The position numbers and the translations under genes were made by a program. Under the pieces are notes generated by a model. That model had not been told where the DNA came from. It saw only the letters and a program-made list of their open reading frames with translations, and did not search any database. DNA of 52,085 nucleotides from an uncultured Mediterraneibacter sp. (GTDB taxonomy: Bacteria > Bacillota > Clostridia > Lachnospirales > Lachnospiraceae). The DNA is taken from the NCBI GenBank assembly GCA_944377745.1, contig CALWFV010000021.1:1-52085 (forward strand). Reading direction: 5' to 3'. Below, piece after piece: positions 44,649-52,085 of the stretch. Every line of letters begins with the position of its first letter. The first letter of the stretch is position 1.

Positions 44649-44697
44649 CACTTATTCAAGATTGATCGCAGCATCAAACGGTATACTATTTTAATAT

Positions 44698-45174
44698 TTA
44701 CGGAAGTTCCTCTGACTCCGGGTCAAAATCCAGCTCATGATTTTTATAATAATATTTCCGGTCATGTTCCCCGATTTCCCTGAGGACACGGCAGGGACTT
44801 CCAACCGCAACTACATTTGCCGGGATATCTTTTGTGACAACAGAACCTGCGCCGATCACACTGTTATCCCCGATCGTAACCCCCGGCATGATCTGTGCGC
44901 CGGAGCCGATCCATACATTTTTCCCTATACGGATCGGAAGGGTATAGACATAACGAAGTTCTCTGAGACGGGGATGGACCGGCGTATCGATCGTACAGTT
45001 TTCACCAACCTCCGCCATGAGATGCTTCAGCATTTCCGCTCTTTTTTCATGCTCAGAAGGCATTGTCCGATTATACTTTGCAAGTTCATCCTGATACCTG
45101 TACTGCTCATCGAGAATGGCAGGGTCATTGTATCGATACGGAAGTCCTGTTTCTCTGCGTTCTAATGGATTCAT
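44698..45174 (-). CDS. Sugar O-acetyltransferase (LacA/Maa-like) with an internal deletion
   Basis: A 158-residue left-handed beta-helix acetyltransferase; relatives are usually 185-205 residues. The N-terminus (Maa-type, up to VGENCTI at 55-62) and the C-terminus (IGKNVWIGSGAQIMPGVTIG, then NSVIGAGSVVTKDIP) are normal. The middle coils (PPFxCDYGYNIxIGxNxFxN through IGDNVxxxPNVxIYT) are absent: GENCTI runs straight into DTPVHPRLRELRY. The catalytic His region (xxxHP) is kept. This is an in-frame loss of about 45-50 residues. The start at 45174 has GAGAGG upstream. Whether it still folds as a trimer is unclear. Confidence 0.78.
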   Translation of the reverse strand: MNPLERRETGLPYRYNDPAILDEQYRYQDELAKYNRTMPSEHEKRAEMLKHLMAEVGENCTIDTPVHPRLRELRYVYTLPIRIGKNVWIGSGAQIMPGVTIGDNSVIGAGSVVTKDIPANVVAVGSPCRVLREIGEHDRKYYYKNHELDFDPESEELP

Positions 45175-45243
45175 TTTATCCTCTCCTCTCTTTCTTTGGC
45201 AAAGAGAACACATAACTGATCAGCTCTCCTTACTCTAAAGCAT

Positions 45244-45275
45244 ATAAAAAAGACCAAAACTCTCAGGTTTCAGTC
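45244..45275 (-). terminator. Terminator of the tRNA operon
   Basis: On the minus strand GACTGAAAC (45275-45267) pairs with GTTTTGGTC (45260-45252), with G-U pairs, followed by TTTTTTAT. It starts 11 bases beyond tRNA-Leu. Confidence 0.8.
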
Positions 45276-45285
45276 TCTTTTCCAA

Positions 45286-45371
45286 TGCCGCAGACCGGAA
45301 TCGAACCGGTACGGGTATCACTACCCACGGGATTTTAAGTCCCGGGCGTCTGCCAGTTCCGCCACTGCGGC
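45286..45371 (-). tRNA. tRNA-Leu (anticodon UAA)
   Basis: 86 bases. Acceptor GCCGCAG pairs with CTGCGGC, discriminator A. Anticodon loop CTTAAAA within GGGA/TCCC gives anticodon TAA. The long variable arm (GTGGGTAGTGATACCC region) is that of a class II tRNA. CCA is not encoded. It is the last gene of the operon. Confidence 0.95.
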
Positions 45372-45408
45372 AGCTATAAAATTTTCATTCTCTTATCTCT
45401 AAGAGAAA

Positions 45409-45482
45409 CGACCCAGAAGAGACTCGAACTCTCGACCTCCGCCGTGACAGGGCGGCGCTCTAACCAACTGAGCCACTGGGCC
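45409..45482 (-). tRNA. tRNA-Asp (anticodon GUC)
   Basis: 74 bases. Acceptor GGCCCAG pairs with CTGGGTC (one G-U), discriminator G as expected for Asp. Anticodon loop CTGTCAC inside CCGCC/GGCGG gives GTC. CCA is not encoded. Confidence 0.95.
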
Positions 45483-45483
45483 T

Positions 45484-45574
45484 CGCTATGAGCACTTAGC
45501 GACCGTACTTTGGTCGCTTACGTGCGATGCATGTCGCCGCCGTTAGCAAGGTACTTTCGAGCTTACAAGGCGAC
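45484..45574. repeat. tRNA-spacer hairpin element, copy A
   Basis: Begins CGCTATGAGCACTTAGCG. Stem I: GCAC..GCGACC (loop GTACTTT) GGTCGC..GTGC. Then GATGCATG and stem II, GTCGCC (45533-45538) with GGCGAC (45569-45574), enclosing GTTAGC/GCTTAC. It lies next to tRNA-Asp and head to tail with copy B. Confidence 0.85.
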
Positions 45575-45575
45575 T

Positions 45576-45668
45576 CGCTATGAGCACTTAGCGTCTGTAT
45601 TTTAGACGCTTATGTGCGATGCATGCCGGCATCCTTAGTAATCGCACACGCGAACTTAGCATCCGGCA
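45576..45668. repeat. tRNA-spacer hairpin element, copy B
   Basis: Same opening 18 bases as copy A. Stem I inner helix is GCGTCT/AGACGC instead of GCGACC/GGTCGC, a compensatory three-pair change. Stem II is TGCCGG (45624-45629) with CCGGCA (45663-45668), different from A but still paired. Confidence 0.85.
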
Positions 45669-45673
45669 CGAAA

Positions 45674-45747
45674 TGGACCTTCGGGGACTCGAACCCAGGA
45701 CCGACCGGTTATGAGCCGGTTGCTCTAACCAACTGAGCTAAAGGTCC
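45674..45747 (-). tRNA. tRNA with CAU anticodon (tRNA-Ile2 or elongator tRNA-Met)
   Basis: 74 bases. Acceptor GGACCTT/AAGGTCC, discriminator A. Anticodon arm ACCGG-CTCATAA-CCGGT gives CAT. The body resembles the Firmicutes tRNA whose C34 is changed to lysidine to read AUA (Ile2), but elongator Met cannot be excluded by eye. The T stem is CTGGG/CCCCG, with one U-C mismatch at pair 50-64. CCA is not encoded. Confidence 0.85.
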
Positions 45748-45772
45748 AAAAAACCTGTTCCCGAAGGAACAA

Positions 45773-45845
45773 AGCCGATGATCGGACTCGAACCGATAAC
45801 CTGCTGATTACAAATCAGCTGCTCTGCCAATTGAGCCACATCGGC
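45773..45845 (-). tRNA. tRNA-Thr (anticodon UGU)
   Basis: 73 bases. Acceptor GCCGATG/CATCGGC, discriminator U. Anticodon arm GCTGA-TTTGTAA-TCAGC gives TGT. CCA is not encoded. A short hairpin, GTTCC-CGAA-GGAAC, lies in the spacer after it (45758-45770). Copy C of the hairpin element lies directly upstream, and a rearranged relative lies at 45955-46029. Confidence 0.95.
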
Positions 45846-45846
45846 G

Positions 45847-45940
45847 CGCTATGAGCACTTAGCGACCGTACTTTGGTCGCTTATGTGCGATGCCTGCCGA
45901 CGCCCTTAGTGAGCATGAAATGCGAACTTAGTAGTCGGCA
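45847..45940. repeat. tRNA-spacer hairpin element, copy C
   Basis: Opening as in A and B. Stem I is GCGACC/GGTCGC. Stem II is TGCCGAC/GTCGGCA, enclosing GCAT-GAA-ATGC with flanking CTTAGT/ACTTAGT. It is one base from the tRNA-Thr 5' end. Confidence 0.85.
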
Positions 45941-45954
45941 TATTTAATTTTTAC

Positions 45955-46029
45955 GCAGAGCGGCTGATTTGTAATCAGGCTCTGCCTGCGATTGACGTGG
46001 TCAATCTTATTGAATTGAGCCACATCGGC
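45955..46029 (-). pseudogene. Rearranged tRNA-Thr remnant
   Basis: On the minus strand the first 17 bases (GCCGATGTGGCTCAATT) equal tRNA-Thr. An insert of about 25 bases with a GATTGAC/GTCAATC hairpin (45990-46006) follows. Then comes GGCAGAGC, also from the tRNA, and the anticodon arm in reversed orientation (CTGATTACAAATCAG in place of CTGATTTGTAATCAG), closed by GCAGAGC/GCTCTGC. The T arm and 3' acceptor strand are missing, so it cannot work as a tRNA. Confidence 0.75.
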
Positions 46030-46030
46030 G

Positions 46031-46124
46031 CGCTATGAGCACTTGGCGACCGTACTTTAGTCGCTTACGTGCGATGCCTGCCGACGCCCTTAGTGAGCAT
46101 GAAATGCGAACTTAGTAGTCGGCG
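46031..46124. repeat. tRNA-spacer hairpin element, copy D
   Basis: Nearly identical to copy C, with a few substitutions (ACTTGGCG for ACTTAGCG, TTTAGTCGC for TTTGGTCGC, TTACGTGC for TTATGTGC). Stem II as in C. It joins the tRNA-Thr remnant exactly as C joins the intact tRNA-Thr, pointing to a tandem duplication. Confidence 0.85.
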
Positions 46125-46130
46125 CGCTAC

Positions 46131-46202
46131 TGACCCCGACGGGAATCGAACCCGTGTTACCGCCGTGAAAGGGCGATGTCTTAACCGCTTGACCACGGGG
46201 CC
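46131..46202 (-). tRNA. tRNA-Glu (anticodon UUC)
   Basis: 72 bases. Acceptor GGCCCCG/CGGGGTC (one G-U), discriminator A. Anticodon loop CTTTCAC within CGCC/GGCG gives TTC. CCA is not encoded. It is the first gene of the operon, directly behind the promoter at 46242-46270. Confidence 0.95.
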
Positions 46203-46241
46203 ATACAAATGCGCATGGAACACCTGTCCAGCGCAAAGTCT

Positions 46242-46270
46242 ATATTATCATAGCCTTCTCCATTTTGCAA
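46242..46270 (-). promoter_or_regulatory. Promoter of the tRNA operon
   Basis: On the minus strand TTGCAA (46270-46265), a 17-base spacer and TAATAT (46247-46242), 40 bases before tRNA-Glu. An alternative pair, TTGCTT and TATGAT, overlaps it. Confidence 0.6.
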
Positions 46271-46331
46271 GCAAAAAATTTATACAAATACTGCAAAATG
46301 CACCTGGAAGTTAAAGTTCACACCGTACTCA

Positions 46332-46386
46332 GGAACAGGGAGGATGCATCGTCATGCCTGCATATAAGAGGCATTCTCTCTGTTCC
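46332..46386. repeat. Inverted repeat between the glp operon end and the tRNA promoter
   Basis: GGAACAGGGAGGATGC (46332-46347) pairs, with one mismatch, with GCATTCTCTCTGTTCC (46371-46386), around a 23-base loop that itself holds GCAT/ATGC. There is no T-run, so a terminator role for the DUF1667 gene (ends 46455) is uncertain. No gene is seen in 46203-46454. Confidence 0.5.
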
Positions 46387-46454
46387 CGAGAGCGAATGGA
46401 ACCCGCAGCCCAAAATGTACCTTAATCCACCAGGGATATTATCGTTCACGTACT

Positions 46455-46820
46455 TTACGCCCGCTCCACATTCTTCGTGGCGACAATATCAACTCCTGTC
46501 CCGGCAGCATCCGGCACGATCACGTCTCCGATATGCACCGGCGCCTCCACTTCCACTCCTTTCAGCGACTTCACACAGTCAAAGATCTTCCCCTTCGGGA
46601 TATCTTCCTTCGTCTTGACCGATACCATATCCGCTTTTCCGCCGATGACCCTGACCGTGGAAGTGACGATCCTGGTCGGGTTCGTCACTTCCTTCCGGGC
46701 ATACACATCTCCTCTTTTACAGGTATTTCCGGTCACACTCACAACTTCATTCCCGTCCATCTCCACAGTGATCTGGCATCCCATCGGACAACTGATACAC
46801 GTCAAATTTCTGATTTCCAT
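46455..46820 (-). CDS. DUF1667 family protein
   Basis: A 121-residue protein with the family motif LTCISCPMGCQITV (Cys8, 11, 15) and a fourth Cys in NTCKRGD, a likely iron-sulfur or zinc site. DUF1667 proteins are the usual third partner of the two FAD oxidoreductases in clostridial glycerol operons and may pass electrons, standing in for GlpC. It is separated from the upstream gene by two bases and is the operon end. Confidence 0.88.
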   Translation of the reverse strand: MEIRNLTCISCPMGCQITVEMDGNEVVSVTGNTCKRGDVYARKEVTNPTRIVTSTVRVIGGKADMVSVKTKEDIPKGKIFDCVKSLKGVEVEAPVHIGDVIVPDAAGTGVDIVATKNVERA

Positions 46821-46822
46821 TT

Positions 46823-48124
46823 TTACGCCTCCTCTATCTTCACTGTGATCGTCTTCAGATCAGGATATTTTAAAAGCTGATCTTTCGTCAGTCGGATCTC
46901 TTCCATCTCTCCCGGAGCCACGATCTGACGTTTTCTGTGAATGACTCTCTCATCGTCAAAATAAGCGCTTACATAACAGTTCTTGAACACTGCGCCGACG
47001 CGGAAACGCACGGTCAGCTCTTCATCCATGCGCGCAGTGTTGATCGATACCGGCACGGTATAACGGACTCCGTCCACCGGGCTCAGCCTGATCTCTCTGC
47101 CGCCCTCCGCGCTTCTCTCTCCTCTGACGTATGCGGCTGCATTCTTTCCCGCAGCCGCTGCCTCCTCGGAGACAAAATCCACAAGATCATGCACATGGAG
47201 CACATTGCCGCAGGCGAAGACGCCTTCTATATTTGTCTCAAGGCTCTCGTTTACTACAGGACCGGAGGTGACTCTGCTCATCTCTACTCCCATGCCTCTG
47301 GAAAGCTCATTCTCCGGGATCAGTCCCACGGAAAGGAGCAGCGTATCACAGGAGTACTCCTCCTCCGTCCCGGGGATGGGTTTCCCGTTCTGATCCACCT
47401 CGGCAAGGGTAACTCCCTCCAGCCTTTCTTTCCCTTTAATGTCCACGACTGTGTGGCTCAGTTTCAGCGGGATGCCGTAGTCGTCGAGGCACTGGACGAT
47501 ATTTCTTTTCAGACCGCCCGAATAGGGCATCAGTTCCGCGACGACTTTTACCTTCGCTCCCTCAAATGTCATACGTCTCGCCATGATCAGTCCGATATCT
47601 CCGGATCCAAGGATAACGACCTCTCGTCCCGGCATCAGCCCTTCCATATTCACAAGCCGCTGCGCCGTTCCCGCGGAATAGATCCCTGCGGGGCGATATC
47701 CCGGGATATTCAGTGCGCCCCTGGAACGCTCCCGGCATCCCATGGCGAGTATGACGGCTTTCGCCTGGATCTCAAAGAGCCCTTCCTCCCGGTTCATCGC
47801 CGTGACCACCTTCTCATGACTGATGTCCATGACCATTGTATTCAGGCGGTATTCGATATCAAGTTCTTTCGCCTGATCGATAAATCTCTGGGCGTACTCC
47901 GGTCCGGTCAGCTCCTCCTTGAATGTATGGAGACCGAATCCGTTATGGATGCACTGGTTGAGGATCCCGCCCAGTTCTTTGTCCCTCTCAAGGATCAGGA
48001 TACTGTCGATCCCGCTCTTCTTTGCCGAAACAGCGGCCGCAAGACCTGCCGGACCTCCCCCGATGATGACGATATCATAATTTTTCATATCTGAAGCCTG
48101 CCTTTCTGTAACTCTGATTTTCAT
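46823..48124 (-). CDS. FAD/NAD-dependent oxidoreductase of the glycerol-3-phosphate operon (GlpB-like role)
   Basis: A 433-residue flavoprotein of the pyridine-nucleotide-disulfide oxidoreductase fold: FAD loop IGGGPAGLAAAVSAKKSG, NAD loop VVILGSGDIGLIMARRM and the late GVFACGNVLHVHDLVDF. It lies between the GlpA-like and DUF1667 genes and probably forms one complex with them, taking electrons from glycerol-3-phosphate oxidation. The ATG at 48124 overlaps the previous stop by four bases with AAGGA upstream. A second ATG at 48088 (AGGCAGG upstream) begins right before the FAD motif and may be the real start. Confidence 0.87.
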   Translation of the reverse strand: MKIRVTERQASDMKNYDIVIIGGGPAGLAAAVSAKKSGIDSILILERDKELGGILNQCIHNGFGLHTFKEELTGPEYAQRFIDQAKELDIEYRLNTMVMDISHEKVVTAMNREEGLFEIQAKAVILAMGCRERSRGALNIPGYRPAGIYSAGTAQRLVNMEGLMPGREVVILGSGDIGLIMARRMTFEGAKVKVVAELMPYSGGLKRNIVQCLDDYGIPLKLSHTVVDIKGKERLEGVTLAEVDQNGKPIPGTEEEYSCDTLLLSVGLIPENELSRGMGVEMSRVTSGPVVNESLETNIEGVFACGNVLHVHDLVDFVSEEAAAAGKNAAAYVRGERSAEGGREIRLSPVDGVRYTVPVSINTARMDEELTVRFRVGAVFKNCYVSAYFDDERVIHRKRQIVAPGEMEEIRLTKDQLLKYPDLKTITVKIEEA

Positions 48125-49557
48125 ATCCTGTCCTTGTTTGTCCCCACCACGAGCCTGGACTTCCCTCCGGATTTCGTGATATCAGACATGCTCACTCCCA
48201 GCTCCCTTGCCAGGATCTCCATTGTCCTCGGCGAGCAGAAGCCCGACTGGCAGCGTCCCATTCCTGCCCGTGTCCTGCGCTTGACTCCATCCAGTGACTT
48301 TGCTCCCAGCGGACGCCGGATAGCGTCAATGATCTCGCCCTCCGTGATCGACTCGCAGCGGCAGATGATATTCCCGTAGGCAGGTTCCTTTTTGATCAGC
48401 TCCGCCCGCTCCTCTTTCGTCAGCGTATCCGGATCAAGGATTCCCTTCCTGGTGGCGATAAAGTTTTCTTTTTCTTCCAGGTTCATCTTCTCTTTTAAGA
48501 TACCGGCAACCATCTCTCCGATCGCCGGGCAGCTTGTCAGACCAGGCGACTCGATCCCCGCGCAGTCAATGAATCCTTCCGCGTCCTCAACTTCCCCGAT
48601 GATAAACTCGGACCCGTCCTCATGGGCGCGCAGTCCGGCAAAGGATGTGATGACCTGGCGCATGGGAAGATCCTTCACGTTCTGCCCTGCTTTTGTGATC
48701 ACCTCATCCAGCCCTTCCCGGGTCGTATTCGTTCCTTCTTTGTTCTCAATATCAATGGCCGTGGGGCCCACCAGAAGGTTTCCGTGAACAGTGGGGGTGA
48801 CCAGCACGCCTTTTCCATATTTTGTAGGCAGCGAGAAGATCGTCCTGCTGACATGATCTCCCGCGGTTTTATCAAGGAGACAATAGTCTCCCCGTCTCGG
48901 TGTGATATGGATCTTCTTTTCGCTCACCATGTTGTGGAATTTATCCGCGTAGACTCCCGCCGCATTGACCACATATTTCGCCTGGAATTTTCCCCGGCTG
49001 GTCTCAAGTTCATAGCCTCCGTCAATCTTTACGATGCTTTGAACTTCCGTATCAAACTTAAATTCCACACCGTTCTCACAGGCATTTTCCGCAAGGGCGA
49101 TATTCAGATTGAACGGGCAGACGATCCCTGCCGTGGGAGCGTACAGCGCCGCGTACACCTGATCCGTGATATTTGGCTCCATCGCCCGGACCTCTTCTCC
49201 GCTCACGATCTGAAGCCCCCGCACGCCGTTTTTTACTCCTCTTTCATACAGTTCTTCCAGAGCCGGCATGTCCTCCTCGTTCAGGCAGATGACAAGAGAC
49301 CCGATCCTTTTGAACGGGAAATCCAGATCCTTTGCGAGCTGCTCCATCATCTCATTTCCCTTGACGTTCAGCTTTGCCATAAGCGATCCCGGCACCGCAT
49401 CATAGCCCGCATGGACGATCGCGCTGTTGGCCTTGGATGTTCCGCAGCACACGTCCTCCTCTTTCTCCAGCACACACACGCTGGCTTTATAGCGGGACAG
49501 TTCCCGTGCAGAAGCCGCACCGGACACCCCGACTCCGATTATGATCACATCATACAT
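48121..49557 (-). CDS. glpA: GlpA-like glycerol-3-phosphate dehydrogenase with [2Fe-2S] BFD-like domain
   Basis: A 478-residue FAD enzyme: DAO-fold N-terminal part (VIIIGVGVSGAASARELSRY, then CCGTSKANSAIVHAGYD) and a C-terminal Cys-rich BFD-like domain (IICRCESITEGEI, then GRCQSGFCSPR) that holds a [2Fe-2S] cluster. It would oxidise glycerol-3-phosphate to dihydroxyacetone phosphate under anaerobic conditions. It lies 40 bases after glpK and overlaps the next flavoprotein gene. A membrane GlpC is absent; DUF1667 probably replaces it. An L-2-hydroxyglutarate-type substrate is a less likely alternative given the glp context. Confidence 0.85.
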   Translation of the reverse strand: MYDVIIIGVGVSGAASARELSRYKASVCVLEKEEDVCCGTSKANSAIVHAGYDAVPGSLMAKLNVKGNEMMEQLAKDLDFPFKRIGSLVICLNEEDMPALEELYERGVKNGVRGLQIVSGEEVRAMEPNITDQVYAALYAPTAGIVCPFNLNIALAENACENGVEFKFDTEVQSIVKIDGGYELETSRGKFQAKYVVNAAGVYADKFHNMVSEKKIHITPRRGDYCLLDKTAGDHVSRTIFSLPTKYGKGVLVTPTVHGNLLVGPTAIDIENKEGTNTTREGLDEVITKAGQNVKDLPMRQVITSFAGLRAHEDGSEFIIGEVEDAEGFIDCAGIESPGLTSCPAIGEMVAGILKEKMNLEEKENFIATRKGILDPDTLTKEERAELIKKEPAYGNIICRCESITEGEIIDAIRRPLGAKSLDGVKRRTRAGMGRCQSGFCSPRTMEILARELGVSMSDITKSGGKSRLVVGTNKDRI

Positions 49558-49597
49558 GACAACTTTCTCCCTTCCATAGCAGTCAAACTCTTATATC

Positions 49598-51097
<1,500 letters not shown>

Positions 51098-51143
51098 TTA
51101 GTTCCTCCTTTTTCCCGGCTTTCTGCCGTTCTCTATTTTTCAG

Positions 51144-51262
51144 CGTCCGCCTTCCGGTACGCTTAATTTCTCCTGCGCCTGCTCTCCGGTACGCTTATTT
51201 CCTGCTGCGCCTGCTCTCCGGTACGCTTATTTCCTGCTGCGCCTGCTCTTTGGTACGCTCAG
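51144..51262. repeat. 32-bp tandem repeat, 3.7 copies, between glpP and glpK
   Basis: Units: 51144-51175 (diverged), 51176-51207 and 51208-51239 (identical), 51240-51262 (partial). Each holds CCGGTACGCTTA and GCGCCTG. It is non-coding, lies in the transcribed gap of the operon 50 bases before the glpK start, and lacks spacers, so it is not a CRISPR array. Confidence 0.92.
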
Positions 51263-51279
51263 ATCCAGCCAGCCTCATC

Positions 51280-51849
51280 TCACATCGTCCACACATCCTG
51301 ATTTGTCGACGAGACGCACACAGCGCCTGCGGAAAGTGCCGCCATGACCGATTTCTTATCCGTGATGAGCCCGCCTGCGATGACCGGCGTCCGTGATGTC
51401 CTGCAGATCTTCCGGATAATATCCGGCATCAGTCCGGGAAGGACCTCGATCACATCCGGTCTCACTCCATTCTGGTTTGTCCGGATATTCTCCAGCGCCA
51501 TGGAATCGATCAGGAAATATCTCATGACAGTGAACAGCCCCAGTTCCTTTCCTCTTTTGATCAGCAGCGGTTTCGTGGAAATGATCCCGTCCGCCCGGGT
51601 GCTGTTTTTTATAAAATCTACTGCAACCTCTCTTGAGCCCAGCCCGTTTATGAGATCCACATGGACCACCGCCATCTTATCCGACTCCTTTATCTTTCCG
51701 ACGATATCCGGTATATTCAGGATATCTCCAAACAGGATGAAAACGACTTTGATATCCTCAAGCCGGCAGCATTTTTCCAGCCCTTCCATATCTTTCACCG
51801 CGGCGATCACCGGGCTGCTCTCAAGCATGTCATAAAATCTCTGGTCCAT
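51280..51849 (-). CDS. glpP: Glycerol-3-phosphate responsive antiterminator
   Basis: A 189-residue TIM-barrel-like RNA-binding regulator. Typical stretches are SSPVIAAVKDMEGLEKC, VVFILFGDILNIPDIV, VHVDLINGLGSREVAVDF, ADGIISTKPLLIKRGKELG, and the end PVIAGGLITDKKSVMAALSAGAVCVSST. With glycerol-3-phosphate it lets transcription pass a leader terminator in glp genes. The start at 51849 has GAGG six bases upstream; a GTG at 51861 sits over that site. It is the first gene of the glp unit. Palindromes at 51891-51919 upstream and the tandem repeat downstream are candidate targets. Confidence 0.92.
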   Translation of the reverse strand: MDQRFYDMLESSPVIAAVKDMEGLEKCCRLEDIKVVFILFGDILNIPDIVGKIKESDKMAVVHVDLINGLGSREVAVDFIKNSTRADGIISTKPLLIKRGKELGLFTVMRYFLIDSMALENIRTNQNGVRPDVIEVLPGLMPDIIRKICRTSRTPVIAGGLITDKKSVMAALSAGAVCVSSTNQDVWTM

Positions 51850-51890
51850 TGCAATCCTCACTTTCGTATTTTCTAAATGCGAAACGGGTC

Positions 51891-51919
51891 GGATAGGGGA
51901 AGAGAAACTTCCCCTATCC
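51891..51919. promoter_or_regulatory. Perfect 12-bp hairpin upstream of glpP
   Basis: GGATAGGGGAAG (51891-51902), loop AGAAA, CTTCCCCTATCC (51908-51919). No T-run follows on either strand. Candidate antitermination or regulatory element for the operon. Confidence 0.5.
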
Positions 51920-51980
51920 TCCGCGATACCGCGGGCAGCTCACATCATTGCTGTTCGCTGTCAATTGCCCGGCAAATGTC

Positions 51981-52010
51981 TGCCCGTGCGGGCACGACAG
52001 CCGCTTGTCG
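51981..52010. repeat. Two stacked short hairpins in the glpP upstream region
   Basis: TGCCCG-TG-CGGGCA (51981-51994) followed directly by CGACA-GCCGCT-TGTCG (51995-52010). They lie next to the putative intron end and may be the exon hairpin that group II introns often insert beside. Confidence 0.45.
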
Positions 52011-52015
52011 GGCTT

Positions 52016-52085
52016 ATCGGTAGAGTAGGTTAGAGGGCTTTAGCCCTCTTTCCCCTCATCAAACCGTGCATGAGGTTCTCCCTCA
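52016..52085 (-). mobile_element. 3' end of a group II intron (domains V and VI), continuing beyond the right edge
   Basis: On the minus strand the window opens with TGAGGGAGAACCTCATGCAC and GGTTT, the 3' part of a domain V hairpin; its 5' strand (GAGCCGTG-like) would be just outside. Domain VI follows: GAGGGGAAAGAGGGC-TAAA-GCCCTCT, then AACCTACTC with an unpaired A as the likely branch point. The element then ends in CTACCGAT near 52016. The reverse transcriptase ORF is expected to the right. The boundary is estimated. Confidence 0.7.

Noticed and set aside
45484-46124. CRISPR-like look of the tRNA-region repeats
   Set aside because: Units are about 92 bases, structured, and separated by tRNA genes or nothing; there are no uniform spacers and no cas genes.
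46937-48094. 385-codon plus-strand frame over the FAD oxidoreductase gene
   Set aside because: Shadow frame; the minus strand carries both Rossmann motifs and operon overlaps.
51144-51262. 32-bp repeat as a CRISPR array
   Set aside because: Unit length fits a CRISPR repeat but the copies are directly joined without spacers.

Overview
The window looks like the chromosome of a gut-type anaerobe of the Lachnospiraceae (Clostridia). Pointers are an adenosylcobalamin (class II) ribonucleotide reductase, a 2-hydroxyacyl-CoA dehydratase-family protein, families common in that group (DUF4358, DUF5721, DUF1667, DUF2798, DUF1538), strong AGGAGG-type ribosome sites, sigma-A type promoters and tRNA genes without encoded CCA. 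All family names come from reading motifs in the translated sequence; no database search was run.

Layout. 1-8.5 kb: a gene open at the left edge and broken by an in-frame stop, a dehydratase subunit, a DUF2798 membrane protein, azlC-azlD (branched-chain amino acid export) divergent from a MocR-type regulator, a DUF5131 protein, and an Lrp regulator with a coupled 53-residue ORF. 8.5-15.3 kb: glutamate dehydrogenase, MATE exporter, metY, flavodoxin, an aldo/keto reductase remnant joined head-on to the tail of another gene, and a second DUF2798 gene behind a leader terminator. 15.4-25.8 kb: class II ribonucleotide reductase with an NrdR-like box, phosphate transporter plus DUF47 partner, peptidase T, bacteriohemerythrin, NudC-type Nudix hydrolase, a lipoprotein, an LspA-type signal peptidase and a zinc-ribbon protein with 11-residue repeats.

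26-38.4 kb: an S8 peptidase with Cys at the catalytic Ser position, then a long minus-strand block behind one good promoter: an SGNH-like protein, DUF4358, MBOAT and DHHW-like protein (an extracytoplasmic O-acylation cassette), rluF, ligA, DUF1538, a tandem PII-like protein and a ClpX-type ATPase. 38.5-45.2 kb: DUF5721, htpG under a CIRCE operator, a frameshifted small membrane gene, cyclophilin, a GH120-type beta-xylosidase and an internally shortened sugar O-acetyltransferase.

45.2-46.3 kb: a minus-strand tRNA operon (Glu, Thr, CAU-anticodon, Asp, Leu) whose spacers hold four copies of a roughly 92-base two-hairpin element. The copies differ by compensatory stem changes, and a rearranged tRNA-Thr remnant lies between two of them. 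This is the strongest candidate for something undescribed. 46.4-52 kb: a glycerol-catabolism operon (glpP, glpK, a GlpA-like oxidoreductase, a second FAD oxidoreductase, DUF1667) with a 32-bp tandem repeat between glpP and glpK. The right edge carries what looks like the 3' end (domains V-VI) of a group II intron.

The window is also rich in long palindromes. One 34-base palindromic core occurs twice, 14 kb apart, each time between convergent genes.
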